Assembly (NCBI GenBank): GCA_944321085.1
Contig: CALUJY010000001.1
Location: 92,671-156,670, forward strand
Direction: 5' to 3'
Origin: an uncultured Barnesiella sp.
GTDB taxonomy: Bacteria; Bacteroidota; Bacteroidia; Bacteroidales; Barnesiellaceae_A
DNA: 64,000 bases
In this document: positions 35,620 to 44,621 of the stretch, piece after piece
How positions within the stretch are numbered: position 1 is the stretch's first letter
Layout of the letters: each line of letters opens with the position of its first letter
The notes under the pieces: model-generated
Told to the model about the DNA's origin: nothing
What the model saw: only the letters and a program-made list of their open reading frames with translations
The model's database searches: none
Program-made: the position numbers and the translations under genes

Positions 35620-38547
35620 ATGTTGAGAAAAAGTATGCTTGTTTGTGTAGTGATGTGTCTTGCCCTTTCGGCTGTCGCATCTCCGGTGTATCTGCATAGT
35701 GATGAGGATGTTTTGTGGAAAGTGGCTCCACAGGACGATGTTGCCGAACCGACAGCTGTCATGGCGCTTGGGTTCGATGCCTCGTCGTGGGTCGATGCTA
35801 CGGTCCCGGGCACGGTATTCGCGTCGTATGTTGCCGCCGGTTTGGAAGAAGACCCCAATTTCGGCGACAATATTGCACGGGTAGACCGCTCGAAGTATGA
35901 CCGCAGTTTCTGGTATCGTACAGAGTTTGCTGTGCCGCAAGATTTCGATAAGGAGCTGGTGTGGCTCAATTTCAATGGAGTAAACCGCAAAGCCGATATT
36001 TACCTCAATGGTAAACTGCTGGGTACGCTCGACGGTTTTATGCACCGGGGGCGTTTCAATGTTACCGATGTGGTAACCCGCGATGGTATGAACGTACTTG
36101 CCGTATTGGTACATATTCCACAAACGCCGTTGGCCAATTATGGCAGTCCTACCTATTTGTGCAGCGGCGGTTGGGACTGGATGCCCTATGTCCCCGGCCT
36201 CAACAGCGGTATTACCGACAAAGTATATCTTTCCAATACGGGAGCAGTGACGCTGGTTGACCCGTGGATTCGCACCTCGCTCCCTTCGCGGGCGCGTGCC
36301 GAGCTCTCCGTTGCGCTCGATGTGCGCAACAACTCGCCCGAGAAGGTTCGTGCGGTTGTTTCGGGTACAATCACTCCCGGGAATGTCGTTTTTTCGCAGG
36401 AGGTAGAGCTCGACGGCAATGCCATGCGCACGCTCAGGTTCGACAAGCGTTATTTCCCGCAACTTTGCATCAACAATCCCCGCCTGTGGTGGCCGAACGG
36501 ATATGGCGAGCCCAATCTGTATAGTTGCCGTTTCGAGGTGAAGGTCGATGATGCCGTTTCGCAGTCGCAAGAAGTTACCTTCGGTATTCGCGAATACTCA
36601 TACGACAAGAACGATAATACGTTCCATATCTATATCAATGGCGTGCCCGTGTTTGTGAAAGGTGCCAACTGGGGTATGCCCGAATATATGTTGCGTTGTC
36701 GTGGTGAGGAGTATGATTTGAAGGTCGATTTGCACCGTCGTATGAACTTCAATATGATACGCAACTGGTTGGGCGTTACGACCGATGAGGAGTTCTACGA
36801 GGCTTGCGATAAGTACGGTATCATGGTGTGGGACGATTTCTGGATAAACTCCAATCCAAACCTTCCTTACGATATACATACATTCAACTTCAATGTCATT
36901 GAAAAGATAAAACGTCTGCGCAACCATCCCTGCATAGCAGTGTGGTGCGGCGATAACGAATCTAACCCCCAACCGCCTCTCGAAGGTTGGATGGCCGAGA
37001 ATATACGTACGTTCGATGGAGGAGACCGCTATTTCCAAGCCAATTCGCATGCCGACGGGCTTACCGGTAGCGGAATGTGGAAAGCTTTTGACCCCCGTTA
37101 TTATTTCCTTGAATATCCCGACGGACTCGAAGGCGACCCGGCTCGCGGATGGGGTTTCCGTACCGAAATAGGTACGGCGGTAATGCCCAACTACGACAGC
37201 TTTGTCAAATTTATGCCTCGCGAAAACTGGTGGCCTCGCGACGAGATGTGGAACTTCCACTACTTCGGTCCTTCGGCAGCCAATGCCGACCATGTGCAAT
37301 ACGATGCCTTACTTACCAAAGGTTTCGGTGCGCCCGATGGCATAGAAGAGTATTGCCGCAAAGCGCAGTTGCTGAATATACAGACCAACAAAGCTATGTA
37401 TGAAGGCTGGCTCGACCACATGTGGAACGATGCCTCGGGTATCATGATATGGATGGGACAGTCGTCATATCCTTCGATGGTATGGCAAACCTACGATTAC
37501 TACTACGACCTTACGGGTGCATATTGGGGCGCAAAAAATGCTTGCGAGCCGTTGCACATCTTTTGGAATCCCGTCACCGATGCCGTGAAGGTGGCCAACA
37601 CTACCGCCCGCGATTTCTCCGGATTGCAGGCCGAGGTGAAAGTATATAATCTCGACGGGAAAGAGGTGCCGGCTTACACGCGGCGTGTCGCTCTCGACGC
37701 TCCCTCCAATACGGCTGTGGAGTGTATGACCATTCCGTTTGCCCGTGAGCGGGAGATTATCTCTTTGGGCAAGCCCACGTATGCCTCTTCGTCAGAGTAC
37801 AGTTCGCCGGCCGATGCCACCGATGGGAAGAGCGACACGCGCTGGTCGTCGCGTGTGGCCGATAACGAATGGCTCTATGTAGACTTGGGTAGCAAGCAGC
37901 CGGTGGGCGGCGTGCGGCTCAACTGGGAAGCATCGTATGGTAAAGCATATAAAATACAGGTGTCGGACGATGCCCGCACATGGAACGAAGTCTATAAGAC
38001 CTATGAGGGGCGCGAAGGGGTCAAGGAGATACTTTTCCCCGAGGTAGATGCCCGTTATGTGCGCATGTTCGGCATAGAACGCGGATGGTGGTATGGCTAT
38101 TCGTTATGGAACTTCGACGTCTTGGGCGGAAGTCCGGTCGCCGAGGAGCTCTCCGATACGCATTTCATCCGCTTGCGACTGACTGATGGCGATGGAAATA
38201 TACTTTCGGAGAATTTCTATTGGCGGGGCAATCGCGACCGCCGCGACTTCACGGCACTCAACTCGTTGCCGCAGGCGCAGGTGAAGGTCTCTTCGAAACT
38301 TGTCGAGGAGAAGGGTCGTGCCACGATTACGGCTGTCGTCTCTAATCCGAAGAGTGCCCCGGTGGCTTTTGCCGTGCACGTAAAACCTGTGCGCACTTCC
38401 GATGGCGAGCGTATCCTGCCGGTGCTCATGAATGACAACTACTTCACGCTTATGCCTGGCGAGAAACGCACGGTCACCATGGAGTTCGATGCCGCATTGC
38501 TCGATGGCGGTTCGTATCGATTGGTTGTAGAGCCATATAACAGGTAG
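35620..38547 (+). CDS. GH2 exo-glycosidase (beta-mannosidase / exo-beta-glucosaminidase type) with inserted CBM32
   Basis: 975 residues with a signal peptide (about 1-21). In order: a sugar-binding jelly-roll domain (about 25-200), an immunoglobulin-like domain (about 215-320), a TIM barrel (about 325-640) and C-terminal Ig-like domains. WCGDNES carries the acid/base E447, and FRTEIG carries the likely nucleophile E516. GGWDWMPYVPGLNSGI and the barrel resemble exo-beta-D-glucosaminidases as much as beta-mannosidases, so specificity is open. An F5/8-type C (CBM32-like) module of about 125 residues (ISLGKPTYASSSEYSS to YSLWNFDVLGG, about 715-840) interrupts an Ig-like domain, between VECMTIPFARE and THFIRLRLTDGDGN. 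It is followed 10 bp later by GH38. Confidence 0.87.
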   Translation: MLRKSMLVCVVMCLALSAVASPVYLHSDEDVLWKVAPQDDVAEPTAVMALGFDASSWVDATVPGTVFASYVAAGLEEDPNFGDNIARVDRSKYDRSFWYRTEFAVPQDFDKELVWLNFNGVNRKADIYLNGKLLGTLDGFMHRGRFNVTDVVTRDGMNVLAVLVHIPQTPLANYGSPTYLCSGGWDWMPYVPGLNSGITDKVYLSNTGAVTLVDPWIRTSLPSRARAELSVALDVRNNSPEKVRAVVSGTITPGNVVFSQEVELDGNAMRTLRFDKRYFPQLCINNPRLWWPNGYGEPNLYSCRFEVKVDDAVSQSQEVTFGIREYSYDKNDNTFHIYINGVPVFVKGANWGMPEYMLRCRGEEYDLKVDLHRRMNFNMIRNWLGVTTDEEFYEACDKYGIMVWDDFWINSNPNLPYDIHTFNFNVIEKIKRLRNHPCIAVWCGDNESNPQPPLEGWMAENIRTFDGGDRYFQANSHADGLTGSGMWKAFDPRYYFLEYPDGLEGDPARGWGFRTEIGTAVMPNYDSFVKFMPRENWWPRDEMWNFHYFGPSAANADHVQYDALLTKGFGAPDGIEEYCRKAQLLNIQTNKAMYEGWLDHMWNDASGIMIWMGQSSYPSMVWQTYDYYYDLTGAYWGAKNACEPLHIFWNPVTDAVKVANTTARDFSGLQAEVKVYNLDGKEVPAYTRRVALDAPSNTAVECMTIPFAREREIISLGKPTYASSSEYSSPADATDGKSDTRWSSRVADNEWLYVDLGSKQPVGGVRLNWEASYGKAYKIQVSDDARTWNEVYKTYEGREGVKEILFPEVDARYVRMFGIERGWWYGYSLWNFDVLGGSPVAEELSDTHFIRLRLTDGDGNILSENFYWRGNRDRRDFTALNSLPQAQVKVSSKLVEEKGRATITAVVSNPKSAPVAFAVHVKPVRTSDGERILPVLMNDNYFTLMPGEKRTVTMEFDAALLDGGSYRLVVEPYNR

Positions 38548-38557
38548 CATGTAAGTG

Positions 38558-41500
38558 ATGTCGAAACGATTTATCATATCTCTAATGCTTGTATGTCTGG
38601 GGGTATGCCGGGGATTCGCCCAAGAACCCGGCAATGCCCCCGTGGCATATTTGGTGGGTGGCGCACACCTCGATTCGCAATGGAATTGGGATGTCGTCGC
38701 AACCATCGACGAGTATTTGCCCAATACAGCGCGGCAGAATTTGTTTTTGTTGGAACGTTACCCTTCTTATATATTCAATTTCGAGGGAGGCGTGAAATAT
38801 GCGTGGATGAAAGAGTATTATCCCGATTTATATCGTCGCGTCAAACAACAGATTGCTGCCGGCCGATGGCATGTGGCCGGGGCTTCATGGGAAGCCAGCG
38901 AGGTGGTGGTGTCGTCGTCCGAGTCGTTGATACGCAACATCCTGCTGGGGCAGACGTTTTATCGCCGTGAGTTTGGCCTCTCGTCGTCCGATATATATCT
39001 CCCCGACTGTTTCGGGTTCCCGTACAATCTGCCTACGATTGCCGTACATTGCAACCTGATAGGTTTTTCTACGCAGAAACTGCAATGGCGGGGGTCGGCG
39101 CTGACGGCAAACGGGCAGTATCCGTTTACCTTCGGAGTGTGGGAGGGTGTCGATGGCAGTCGTATAGCGGCTGCTGCCAATGCTTTCGATTACAGCCGTG
39201 TGTGGGCTCCCGGAGAGGATTTGTCAGACAGCCGTGAGCTCTACGATAAGGCGATGCTCTCGCCGGTGCAGGCAGTCTATCACTACTATGGCACGGGCGA
39301 TATAGGCGGTTCGCCTACGATTGCATCGGTCGAGGCCGTAGAGAATGCCGTAGGAAAAGAGGGTAGGGTGCATGTGGTGTCGGCAACAAGCGATGCAATG
39401 TATCGCGATTTTTGGCCGTTGGAATCACATCCCGAACTGCCTGTATACAAAGGCGAGATGTTGATGGATGTCCATGGGAATGCCTGTTATACCTCGCAAG
39501 CGGCTATGAAGTTGTATAACCGCGAGAATGAACTCTTGGCAGCAGCTGCCGAACGTGCTGCTGTTGTAGCCGACTGGCTGTTGCCCGGCAGTTACCCGGC
39601 TGCGACCCTCGATGCGGCGTGGAAACGTTTTATCTGGCATCAGTTTCACGACGATTTGACCGGGACGTCTATCCCTTGCGCTTATACCTATTCGTGGAAC
39701 GATGAGCTGTTGTCCTTGCGGCAGTTTGGAGACATTCTTGAAACTTCGCTTGCCACGCTGAGCCGTAGGTTGGATACGCGGGTGAAGGGTATGCCGTTGC
39801 TTATATACAATCCGTCGTCCCATGCCGTTACCGATGTGGTAGAGGTAAGTGTACCTTCCCGGAAAGGCCGCAAGTATTATGCGGTCTATGATGAGAACGG
39901 TTGCAAAGTGCCATCGCAGGTGCTGGGGTATGCAGCCGACAGTGTGAAACTTCTTTTGCAAGCGTCTATATCTCCTATGGGTGTAGCCGTTTACGATGTG
40001 CGGCCGGCCGGTCGGTCGCTTGAAGCGAGTGATGTGGCGGCTACCGATAGTACTCTCGAAAACAGCAATTATCGTATCGTCCTCGACAGCGACGGCAATA
40101 TGGTGTCGTGGTACGACAAGCGTTACCATCGGGAGTGGATAGCTCCCGGAGAGAGTATCGCCCCGCAACTGTTTACCCGTAACGATTCGTTTCAATGGCC
40201 GGCGTGGGAAATCAAGTGGCAAGTGATACAGAGCATTCCCGACGGACAGTTCGATACTTGTCGTGTGTCGCTGGCGGAGTGCGGAGCTTTGCGCGCTACC
40301 CTCTGTGTGGAGCGCAAGTATGGCGATACCCGTTGGTTGCAATATATCAGTTTGCTATCGGGTAGTGACCGGGTAGAGGTGCGTAACGAGTTGGACTGGC
40401 ATACCGGACGAGCCTTGTTGAAGATGGCATTTCCCTTTGCGGTTGCAAACGATACGGCGCGTTACGACATCGGAATCGGTTCGGTAGGACGGCCTGCCAA
40501 TCGGCCGTCGGCGTATGAGACTTATGCTCATCGCTGGGTATCGTTGGCCGATACGTCTGACGGTTATGGCATCTCTATATTGAGCGATGCCAAATATGGT
40601 TGGGACAAGCCCGATGACCATACCATGCGCCTTACCCTGCTGCACACGCCGGCTGCCGAGAGTGCTTTCTTATATCAGAATCGGCAAGATATGGGGCATC
40701 ACACGTTCGGGTATGCCATGATAGCCCACAAGGGCAATGAAACGGATGCCGGAATACCGCGTCGTGCCGAGGCTTACGATAGCGGACTGAAAGCGTTTGC
40801 GGTTTCGCGTCACAGCGGAGAGTGGGGGCGAGCCTGTTCGTGGCTCTCGATAGATAATCCCGGCGTGGAAGTGATGGCGTTGAAAAAGGCCGAAGACGGT
40901 AACGGTTACATTGTACGCTTGTGTGAGAAGCAGGGGCAGGCAACGCAAGCCGAGCTCTCTTTTGTGGCTCCGTTGCAAGCCGTGTTTAGATGTGATGGAA
41001 CCGAGATAGTGCAAGATACGCTTCCTTTCACCGATAATGCTTTTACGGTGGCACTTCCGGCATACGGTGTACGTACCTATCGGATTGTTCCGCAGCCTTG
41101 TCGCAGCCCGTTGCAGCCTATCGTGTCGCGTCCGTTGCAACTTCCCTACAATCTGCGTTGCGTTTCGTATAACGAGTTTCGTAATACGGCCGATTTCGAC
41201 GGAGCCGGGCACTCTTTTGCCGCAGAGCTTTTCCCCGATACGCTATATAGCGGCGGTGTCATGTTTGTGATGGGCGACGAGAATGCTGCCAATGGCGTGA
41301 AGTGTCTCGGCGACACCATCCGTTTGCCGCAAGACGGGGCTTACAATCGGCTCTATTTGCTGGCGGCTTCTACGCTCGACGATTATGCCGCTACGTTTTA
41401 TATCGATGGCAAACCGTATAATATAGAGGTTCCCTATTATAGCGGATTTATAGGGCAGTGGGGACACGAAGGCGAAACAGAGGCCTATTTGAAGCAGCCG

Positions 41501-42166
41501 ATGCCGGCTTTTGTAGGTACGCATCGGCATGACCTGAATGGGAATAGAGATTGCGCATACGAGTACACCTATATCTTCCGCTTTGCCATAGACCTGCCCT
41601 CCAAGGCTCGCGAGCTGGTATTGCCTTGTAATTCGCGCGTCGTCCTTTTTGCGGCTACGCTTACCGAAGAAACTGCTTTTTTGCAACCGGCTGCCCCTCT
41701 TTTCCGTACGGCAATGAGAGAGGCCGATGTCGTGTATAAAAATTTTGAGACCCGTAACCTCTTATTGGGCAAGGAGATTGTATCTTGTTCGGGTGCAACA
41801 TCGCAAAACGAGGCGGCACGTTTTGCCATAGATGGCGATGAGCACACCAAATGGGCTGATTTTCATACCGGGAAACCCAATTATATAGAGGTCGATTTAG
41901 GCGAGGTGTTGCCGGTGAAAGGGTGGCGCGTCATGCACGCCGGGGAAGAAACGCCGGCTTTCATAACCAAAGATTATGAGCTGCAAGTGCGCCTTACACC
42001 CCAAGATGCTTGGCAAACGGTAGATAAAATAGTGGGTAATACCAAGAATGTGACCGACCGCAACCTCGATACGCAAGCAGAGGCACGTTATGTAAGGCTG
42101 CATATTACCAAACCGGTGCGTGATGGTGGCGATATAGCCCGCATATACGAATGGGAGGTTTATTGA
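38558..42166 (+). CDS. GH38 alpha-mannosidase with C-terminal F5/8-type C (CBM32-like) domain, exported
   Basis: 1202 residues from the ATG at 38558; a GTG directly before it is a less likely start. A signal peptide (about 1-21) is followed by the GH38 catalytic domain. The zinc motif is AHLDSQWNWD (H37, D39), the nucleophile motif is YLPDCFGFPYNLP (D150), and a second zinc motif is WHQFHDDLTGTS. Then come the mid and C-terminal beta domains, and finally a discoidin-like domain (about 1060-1200, IVSCSGATSQNEAARFAIDGDEHTKWADF). The enzyme should remove non-reducing alpha-linked mannose by retention; linkage specificity cannot be deduced. It ends the forward operon, 3 bp from the converging AraC gene. 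Confidence 0.92.
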   Translation: MSKRFIISLMLVCLGVCRGFAQEPGNAPVAYLVGGAHLDSQWNWDVVATIDEYLPNTARQNLFLLERYPSYIFNFEGGVKYAWMKEYYPDLYRRVKQQIAAGRWHVAGASWEASEVVVSSSESLIRNILLGQTFYRREFGLSSSDIYLPDCFGFPYNLPTIAVHCNLIGFSTQKLQWRGSALTANGQYPFTFGVWEGVDGSRIAAAANAFDYSRVWAPGEDLSDSRELYDKAMLSPVQAVYHYYGTGDIGGSPTIASVEAVENAVGKEGRVHVVSATSDAMYRDFWPLESHPELPVYKGEMLMDVHGNACYTSQAAMKLYNRENELLAAAAERAAVVADWLLPGSYPAATLDAAWKRFIWHQFHDDLTGTSIPCAYTYSWNDELLSLRQFGDILETSLATLSRRLDTRVKGMPLLIYNPSSHAVTDVVEVSVPSRKGRKYYAVYDENGCKVPSQVLGYAADSVKLLLQASISPMGVAVYDVRPAGRSLEASDVAATDSTLENSNYRIVLDSDGNMVSWYDKRYHREWIAPGESIAPQLFTRNDSFQWPAWEIKWQVIQSIPDGQFDTCRVSLAECGALRATLCVERKYGDTRWLQYISLLSGSDRVEVRNELDWHTGRALLKMAFPFAVANDTARYDIGIGSVGRPANRPSAYETYAHRWVSLADTSDGYGISILSDAKYGWDKPDDHTMRLTLLHTPAAESAFLYQNRQDMGHHTFGYAMIAHKGNETDAGIPRRAEAYDSGLKAFAVSRHSGEWGRACSWLSIDNPGVEVMALKKAEDGNGYIVRLCEKQGQATQAELSFVAPLQAVFRCDGTEIVQDTLPFTDNAFTVALPAYGVRTYRIVPQPCRSPLQPIVSRPLQLPYNLRCVSYNEFRNTADFDGAGHSFAAELFPDTLYSGGVMFVMGDENAANGVKCLGDTIRLPQDGAYNRLYLLAASTLDDYAATFYIDGKPYNIEVPYYSGFIGQWGHEGETEAYLKQPMPAFVGTHRHDLNGNRDCAYEYTYIFRFAIDLPSKARELVLPCNSRVVLFAATLTEETAFLQPAAPLFRTAMREADVVYKNFETRNLLLGKEIVSCSGATSQNEAARFAIDGDEHTKWADFHTGKPNYIEVDLGEVLPVKGWRVMHAGEETPAFITKDYELQVRLTPQDAWQTVDKIVGNTKNVTDRNLDTQAEARYVRLHITKPVRDGGDIARIYEWEVY

Positions 42167-42169
42167 TTT

Positions 42170-43057
42170 CTATCCTTTCTTGTGGGCTCGGTATTCCGAG
42201 GGTGATATACCCATGATTTTGGTAAACAAGCGGGAAAAATAGAAGGTGTCGTCTATTCCTATCAATGGACTTATCTGATTGATTTTCATATTGGAGAAGT
42301 CGAGATAATGGCAGGCTTTTCGGATGCGCAGCATGTTCAGGTACTGCAAGGGAGAAAAGCCTGTTTTTTTCAGGAACAGGTTGGAGAAGTACGAGACCGA
42401 CAGGTTTACCTTCTCGGCTATTTCGGCAAGGGTAAGTTTGCGGTTGATATTTTCCTGCATGAAAGCAATGGCGAGGTCGGTGGCATCGACATGCCTTTTT
42501 TCGTTTTTGTCCTCTATATATTCTCCCACATATTTCATGAGCCCCAAAAAGTGGAAAAGGCTTGTAGTGGCATACATGATGTTGTTGTTACCGAACCCGT
42601 TGTCGAGCGTATTGTATATCTCTTCGAAGAGGCGCAATTGAGTCTCCATCGGTTTGTTGCCCGGAGTCGATACGTGCGTGGGTACGTCGAACCCTTTGCG
42701 GAAAAATGCAGCCATGTCGCCTTTGAAGTGCAACCAATAGATACTCCACGGGTCGTCTTCGAGGCTTCCATAGGCATGGGCTTCGTGTTCGGGAAGGATG
42801 AAAAATTGGTTTTGGGTTACGTGATACCGTTTCTCTCCCAAATCATACCAGCCTTTTCCCCTGACACAGTAAATAAGTACATTTTCTGTCGCCTCGTCGG
42901 CAGTGCGTTCACGATAGTGATAAGACGCCGTGGGGTAGAACCCGATGTCGGTGATGTAAAGCATTTTTCCCAATGGGTTCTGCTTTATTTTTTCTATTAT
43001 GAACGAGGGTATTATAATCGTTCGTTGACCCTTGAATCCTTCGCGTATTTTGGGCAT
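42170..43057 (-). CDS. AraC-family transcriptional regulator
   Basis: 295 residues, cytosolic. The N-terminal half is a cupin-like AraC sugar-binding domain (about 25-165, with GKGWYDLGEKRYHVTQNQFFILPEHEAHAYGS). The C-terminal half is a double helix-turn-helix (about 190-290, LTLAEIAEKVNLSVSYFSNLFLKKTGFSPLQYLNMLRIRKACHYL and ISPLIGIDDTFYFSRLFTKIMGISPSEYRAHKKG). It converges on GH38 and diverges from the MFS porter across a 160-bp gap that holds one copy of the 17-bp twin motif. That arrangement makes it the natural candidate to bind the motif and to activate both the GH36-SusCD operon and the MFS operon. The inducer is probably a monosaccharide or short product in the cytosol. Confidence 0.93.
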   Translation of the reverse strand: MPKIREGFKGQRTIIIPSFIIEKIKQNPLGKMLYITDIGFYPTASYHYRERTADEATENVLIYCVRGKGWYDLGEKRYHVTQNQFFILPEHEAHAYGSLEDDPWSIYWLHFKGDMAAFFRKGFDVPTHVSTPGNKPMETQLRLFEEIYNTLDNGFGNNNIMYATTSLFHFLGLMKYVGEYIEDKNEKRHVDATDLAIAFMQENINRKLTLAEIAEKVNLSVSYFSNLFLKKTGFSPLQYLNMLRIRKACHYLDFSNMKINQISPLIGIDDTFYFSRLFTKIMGISPSEYRAHKKG

Positions 43058-43084
43058 GATAGGAGAAGTTTGGTGAGGTTTTTA

Positions 43085-43116
43085 CAAAGGTAAACATGAA
43101 TTTTGCAAAAAACAAG
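43085..43116 (-). promoter_or_regulatory. Promoter of the AraC gene
   Basis: Read on the minus strand, TACCTTTG (43085-43092) matches the -7 consensus. CTTG (43113-43116) lies 20 bp upstream as a one-mismatch -33 element. It overlaps the left part of the twin-motif block (43114-43138), so a bound regulator could also control its own gene. Confidence 0.65.
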
Positions 43117-43189
43117 GTAAAAAAGTAAGATTGTCCATTCCTATAAAAATTTTTTCTATTTTACATGCCGTTACGATTGCTTTCCTTTG
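43114..43189 (+). promoter_or_regulatory. Activator-type promoter of the MFS-DUF5107-GH97-esterase operon (copy B of a twin module)
   Basis: AAAGTAAGATTGTCCAT at 43122-43138 is identical to 19500-19516. TCTATTTT at 43155-43162 and the -7-like TTCCTTTG at 43182-43189 lie at exactly the same offsets (33 and 60 bp from the 17-mer start) as in copy A. Both -7 elements share TTnCTTTGC and both lack a proper TTTG at -33, as expected for promoters that need an activator. Confidence 0.72.
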
Positions 43190-43217
43190 CTTCATGAATA
43201 ATTAAAAATACCGAGCT

Positions 43218-44603
43218 ATGAAAACACATTCCAATGCTTATCTTTTTGGCATAGCTATTATTTCTGCTATGGGTGGTTTGCTTTTCGGTTACGACTGGGT
43301 TGTGATAGGAGGAGCCAAACCGTTTTACGAACAATTTTTCGGCATTGCCAATAATCCCGTAATGCAAGGATGGGCAATGAGTAGTGCACTTATAGGTTGT
43401 CTTGTGGGCGCACTTACAGCAGGCCGTTTCAGCGACAAGTTCGGGCGTAAGCCTATCCTTATCTTGGCGGCCGGCATGTTCATTTGCACAGCGTGGGGTA
43501 CGGGCTTTGCCGGCACATTCCTTACGTTTATCATTTTCCGCCTTATAGGAGGTTTTGCTATCGGAGTGGCGTCGAGCCTTTCGCCTATGTATATTGCCGA
43601 GATAGCTCCTACCCACATGCGCGGCCGTTTTGTTGCCATCAACCAACTGACGGTAGTGTTGGGTATATTGTCGGCACAGATAGTTAACTGGCTTATTGCC
43701 GAGCCTGTTCCCGAAGGTGCTACGGCCGAGATGATTCTCTATTCTTGGAACGGACAGATGGGCTGGCGATGGATGTTCTGGGCGATGATGGTACCGTCGA
43801 TACTGTTTTTCGTTTTGGCATTTTTCCTGCCCGAGAGTCCCCGGTGGCTGGCTTCGGTGGGACAGACCGATAAAGCCTTACGGATTTTCACCCGCATTGC
43901 CGGTCAGGACGTGGCTCATAAAGAGATGGAGTCTATCAAGGTTTCGCTTGCATCGGAAAAGGGGCAGGGCGGATTCCGTCAGCTTTTCCATCCCTCTATG
44001 CGCAAAGTGCTGCTCATAGGAGTGGTTATGGCCGTTTTGCAGCAATGGTGCGGCATCAATGTCATATTCAACTATGCCCAAGAGATTTTTATGTCGGCAG
44101 GTTATGGCATTTCCGATGTCTTGATGAATATTGTGGTTACCGGTATTACCAACGTTGTCTTTACCGTGGTTGCCATGTTTGTTGTCGACCGTTGGGGCCG
44201 AAAGAAACTTGCTCTGATAGGAGCTTTCGGTTTGGCTGCGATTTATGCGCTGATGGGTATGTTCTACTTCCTGCATTTTACCGGCGTGTTGTTGTTGATA
44301 ATAGTTGTGCTTGCTATCGCATGTTATGCCATGACGTTGGCGACGGTTATGTGGGTAATTATTTCTGAAATATTCCCCAATCGCATTCGTGGTATAGCTA
44401 TGTCGGTATGTACCTTTGCATTGTGGGCAGCATGTTTCGTACTTACTTATACCTTCCCCATACTCAATAGCGGTTTGGGAGCAGCTTGGACATTCTGGCT
44501 CTATGGCATTATCTGCTTGGTAGGTGGCGTCTTTATCGTGCGGATGCTTCCCGAAACGAAGGGAAAGAGTCTCGAAGAATTGGAAAAAGAATTAATCAAA
44601 TAA
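43218..44603 (+). CDS. MFS sugar:proton symporter (sugar porter family)
   Basis: 461 residues with about 12 membrane helices and a complete set of sugar-porter signatures: GGLLFGYDWVVIGGA in helix 1, GRFSDKFGRKP between helices 2 and 3, RLIGGFAIGVASSLSPMYIAEIAP, FFLPESPRWL after helix 6, QQWCGINVIFNYAQEIF in helix 7, VDRWGRKKL, and the C-terminal PETKGKSLEELE. It imports a monosaccharide across the inner membrane with protons, so it carries the end products of the periplasmic glycosidases. The ATG at 43218 follows the twin-module promoter. The DUF5107 gene starts 18 bp after its stop. Confidence 0.93.
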   Translation: MKTHSNAYLFGIAIISAMGGLLFGYDWVVIGGAKPFYEQFFGIANNPVMQGWAMSSALIGCLVGALTAGRFSDKFGRKPILILAAGMFICTAWGTGFAGTFLTFIIFRLIGGFAIGVASSLSPMYIAEIAPTHMRGRFVAINQLTVVLGILSAQIVNWLIAEPVPEGATAEMILYSWNGQMGWRWMFWAMMVPSILFFVLAFFLPESPRWLASVGQTDKALRIFTRIAGQDVAHKEMESIKVSLASEKGQGGFRQLFHPSMRKVLLIGVVMAVLQQWCGINVIFNYAQEIFMSAGYGISDVLMNIVVTGITNVVFTVVAMFVVDRWGRKKLALIGAFGLAAIYALMGMFYFLHFTGVLLLIIVVLAIACYAMTLATVMWVIISEIFPNRIRGIAMSVCTFALWAACFVLTYTFPILNSGLGAAWTFWLYGIICLVGGVFIVRMLPETKGKSLEELEKELIK

Positions 44604-44621
44604 TCACACATATCACTCATT

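Noticed and set aside
42160..42175. Three-base gap between GH38 and the AraC gene as a sign of a rearrangement junction
   Set aside because: Both genes are complete with normal C-termini. Tight convergent spacing alone is not evidence of a junction.
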